NCBI RefSeq assembly: GCF_002980495.1
Contig: NZ_PVBR01000021.1
Span: 30,803 to 94,802, forward strand
Direction of reading: 5' to 3'
From: Phyllobacterium phragmitis
GTDB lineage: Bacteria; Pseudomonadota; Alphaproteobacteria; Rhizobiales; Rhizobiaceae
DNA length: 64,000 nt
Below, one piece after another: positions 62,868 to 64,000 of this stretch (within the stretch, counting starts at the first letter, position 1; each line of letters opens with the position of its first letter). The notes under the pieces were generated by a model. It was not told the DNA's origin. It saw only the letters and a program-made list of their open reading frames with translations, and did no database searches. The position numbers were made by a program, and so were the translations under genes.

Positions 62868-62908
62868 TTGGAATAGTTCTAGATATCAATAGGTTAGAAT
62901 AATTCTAA
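62868..62908 (-). promoter_or_regulatory. Tandem Irr (ICE) boxes
   Basis: TTAGAATAATTCTAA (62894-62908) is a perfect palindrome of the TTAGAA-N3-TTCTAA type, the rhizobial iron control element bound by Irr. TTGGAATAGTTCTAG (62868-62882) is an imperfect copy 26 bp to its left. They lie upstream of a minus-strand TTGACA and serve bfd-bfr rather than the gene to the right, whose 3' end faces them. Confidence 0.75.
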
Positions 62909-63019
62909 ACTTGAGTGAAAGTACCAGCTTTAAATGGAAAAATGCGTTCCGGCGTGTCGGAAAACTCATTGTTTACAGCTGAAACAGGGCGATGCGTCAA
63001 ATCGCCTCATAGATGGATC

Positions 63020-63043
63020 TCCCCGGGTTTCACGGCCCGGGGA
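63020..63043 (-). terminator. Heme oxygenase gene terminator
   Basis: CCCCGGG (63021-63027) and CCCGGGG (63036-63042) form a 7-bp GC stem (8 with flanking A-T) with an 8-base loop, about 40 bases past the heme oxygenase stop. No clear T-tract. Confidence 0.5.
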
Positions 63044-63081
63044 ACGCTTCTCGGCACTCGATAAGGCGCGCTCAGGTGGAA

Positions 63082-63396
63082 TCAGACTCCTTCGACGACG
63101 TTGAAACCTTCGAACTGCGGCGGCCCCAGATAGAGCACGTTGTTGTTGCCGGCATTCTTGTGCGCATTGCGGAAATGCTCGGATTTGGTCCAGGCGATGA
63201 AATCGTCCTGGCTGCGCCAGACGGTGTGCGAGGCATAAAGCGTGTAGTGTTCATCCGCATTGTGGGGCCCGCGCAGAAGATGGAACTCCACGAAGCCGGG
63301 CAATTCCTTCAGGCTCGAATCGCGGTTTTTCCAGACGGTTTCGAACGCTTCCTCGGAACCATCCTGAACTTTGAACCTGTTCATGGCGATATACAT
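63082..63396 (-). CDS. hmuQ: IsdG-type heme-degrading monooxygenase (BhuQ/HmuQ-like)
   Basis: 104 aa ABM-fold protein. It starts MYIAMNRFKVQDGSEEAFET and has ELPGFVEFHLLRG, HTVWRSQDDFIAWTKSEHFR and NVLYLGPPQFEGF. The Asn in MNRFKV, the Trp in HTVW and the His in SEHFR-NAH fit the catalytic triad of this heme-degrading family; Brucella BhuQ and rhizobial HmuQ are the known alphaproteobacterial members. It releases iron from heme. It is the second gene of a short leftward unit after the secreted protein gene; upstream of that is the IS end. Confidence 0.85.
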   Translation of the reverse strand: MYIAMNRFKVQDGSEEAFETVWKNRDSSLKELPGFVEFHLLRGPHNADEHYTLYASHTVWRSQDDFIAWTKSEHFRNAHKNAGNNNVLYLGPPQFEGFNVVEGV

Positions 63397-63427
63397 TCAT
63401 GCATTCTTTTCAATAAGGCAGCGGCTG

Positions 63428-63874
63428 TCAGATGCCGAAACGGACGGACGATTTGGAGCTGGTCTTCAGCTGCCGGATGCAGGCACCCTCGGTAACGCCT
63501 TCGCCCGAACATTCCGTCGCATCGTTGATCAATATACGGCTGATGTTGTCGCATGCGATATTGGCAAGATCGAAGCGGCGTACCTTGGTCTTTCCCGCAG
63601 GCAATGTCTTGAAATCGAGGAGGGCCAGGCGCTCGACCCTTTCTTCTGCATTGAAGAGAACCATCTCGAACGTCACCTTGTCCAACTGGACGCTCAGCTC
63701 ATTGGCGGCCACGAAGGTCAGGCGACACCCTTTGTCGGATGTATCGAGCGCATTCAACTCGAGATTTAGGGCAGGCGTCGAGCCGGGTTCCTGCGGGGAG
63801 TCCTGACTTGACGCCTGCCCTGCCGCACCCAGTGAAAGCGCCAAAACCGCGGTCAGAAATCGGCATGTCTTCAC
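63428..63874 (-). CDS. Secreted hypothetical protein, start abutting an IS
   Basis: 148 aa. Signal peptide (KTCRFLTAVLALSLGAAGQA, cleaved after ASS or AQA about residue 22), mature part mostly beta (FEMVLFNAEERVERLALLDF). I do not recognise a named family, though similar proteins lie beside exbB-exbD-tonB in rhizobia. The start GTG at 63874 is two bases from the IS end at 63877, and no ribosome site lies in the IS sequence before it, so the original start and promoter may have been cut off. Confidence 0.65.
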   Translation of the reverse strand: MKTCRFLTAVLALSLGAAGQASSQDSPQEPGSTPALNLELNALDTSDKGCRLTFVAANELSVQLDKVTFEMVLFNAEERVERLALLDFKTLPAGKTKVRRFDLANIACDNISRILINDATECSGEGVTEGACIRQLKTSSKSSVRFGI

Positions 63875-63876
63875 TA

Positions 63877-64000
63877 GGTCGTAGTGACGATTTAACTATT
63901 TGAGCCAGATGGCGATTGCGGCGAGTTTGACGAACCCCATGAAATTGGAGAGGAGCTTGTCGTATCGAGTTGCGACGCGTCGGAACTGTTTGAGCTTGTT
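63877..64000 (-). mobile_element. IS5-family insertion sequence, left end only
   Basis: The end follows a TA inside CTAG (TA at 63875-63876), as IS427-group (IS711-type) elements duplicate TA in YTAR. The IS reads GGTCGTAGTGACG into the element. It continues past the right edge, so its length, other end and target duplication cannot be seen. Confidence 0.75.
63896..64000 (-). CDS. IS5-family transposase, C-terminal fragment
   Basis: The last 34 codons and a TAG stop (complement at 63896-63898). Visible residues include KLKQFRRVATRYDK and FMGFVKLAAIAIWLK, typical of the IS5/IS427 transposase C-terminus. Only the end lies in the window. Confidence 0.85.
   Translation of the reverse strand, partial: NKLKQFRRVATRYDKLLSNFMGFVKLAAIAIWLK

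Larger units (their letters stand above)
62592..63081. other. Long bfd upstream region (490 bp) with iron boxes
   Basis: No convincing gene. It holds two ICE-type sites (62868-62908), a candidate minus-strand promoter TTGACA at 62852-62857 (minus strand) with CATATG 18 bases downstream, a CCCCCTCATATGGGGG stem at 62822-62837, and the heme oxygenase gene's terminator at 63020-63043. The long distance between the promoter candidate and bfd suggests a long 5' leader. Confidence 0.55.

Overview
The window is a chromosomal stretch of an alphaproteobacterium of the order Hyphomicrobiales (Rhizobiales), most likely Brucellaceae (Brucella/Ochrobactrum/Pseudochrobactrum group). Reasons: the gene set and order (ssb, gyrA, coaD, two cyclophilins, queA, tgt; glmU-glmS, recG, sdhE, mfd), a phosphatidylcholine synthase of the rhizobial Pcs type, an IalB-family protein, a MprF/LpiA-type lysyl-PG synthase, a GAAC-N7-GAAC SOS box upstream of ssb, Irr-type iron boxes at bfd-bfr, and rhizobial intergenic palindromic repeats. 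No organism name can be proven from sequence alone.

Layout. 1-9.3 kb: housekeeping (ssb, marC-type, gyrA, coaD-ppiA-ppiB-queA-tgt), with a 48-aa membrane microprotein antisense to the gyrA-coaD gap. 9.4-9.7 kb: an internally deleted LacI-family pseudogene that still has two operators. 9.75-14.8 kb: TetR repressor diverging from an RND efflux pair, with a perfect palindromic operator in the promoter spacer. 14.9-15.9 kb: flavin-dependent oxidoreductase. 16.07 kb: tRNA-Lys(UUU).

16.09-33.5 kb: a 17.4-kb integrated element, bounded by a perfect 50-bp repeat of the tRNA-Lys 3' end. It carries a tyrosine integrase, arm-type repeats, an AlpA-like protein, a small replication-type operon with unusual repeats, a Xre regulator facing a Tat-exported protein, a DUF2971 protein, a trypsin-like protease and other cargo. 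It also has a fully overlapping ten-gene operon with terminase, a Mu gpF/SPP1 gp7-like head protein, a gp10-like protein and tape measure, but no recognisable portal, major capsid, protease or baseplate. This is the best candidate for an undescribed system: a satellite-like phage element rather than an obviously decayed prophage.

33.6-64 kb: core genes again: mprF, ccdA, glmU, glmS, DUF502, recG, sdhE, mfd, a FrnE-type DsbA, a YejA-like peptide binding protein, IalB family, hspQ, AEC transporter, UbiH-type hydroxylase, pcs, quinone reductase, a nucleoside-type ABC importer, GNAT, then an iron section (bfr, bfd, heme oxygenase). An IS5-family element runs off the right edge; its end lies two bases from the start codon of the last gene.
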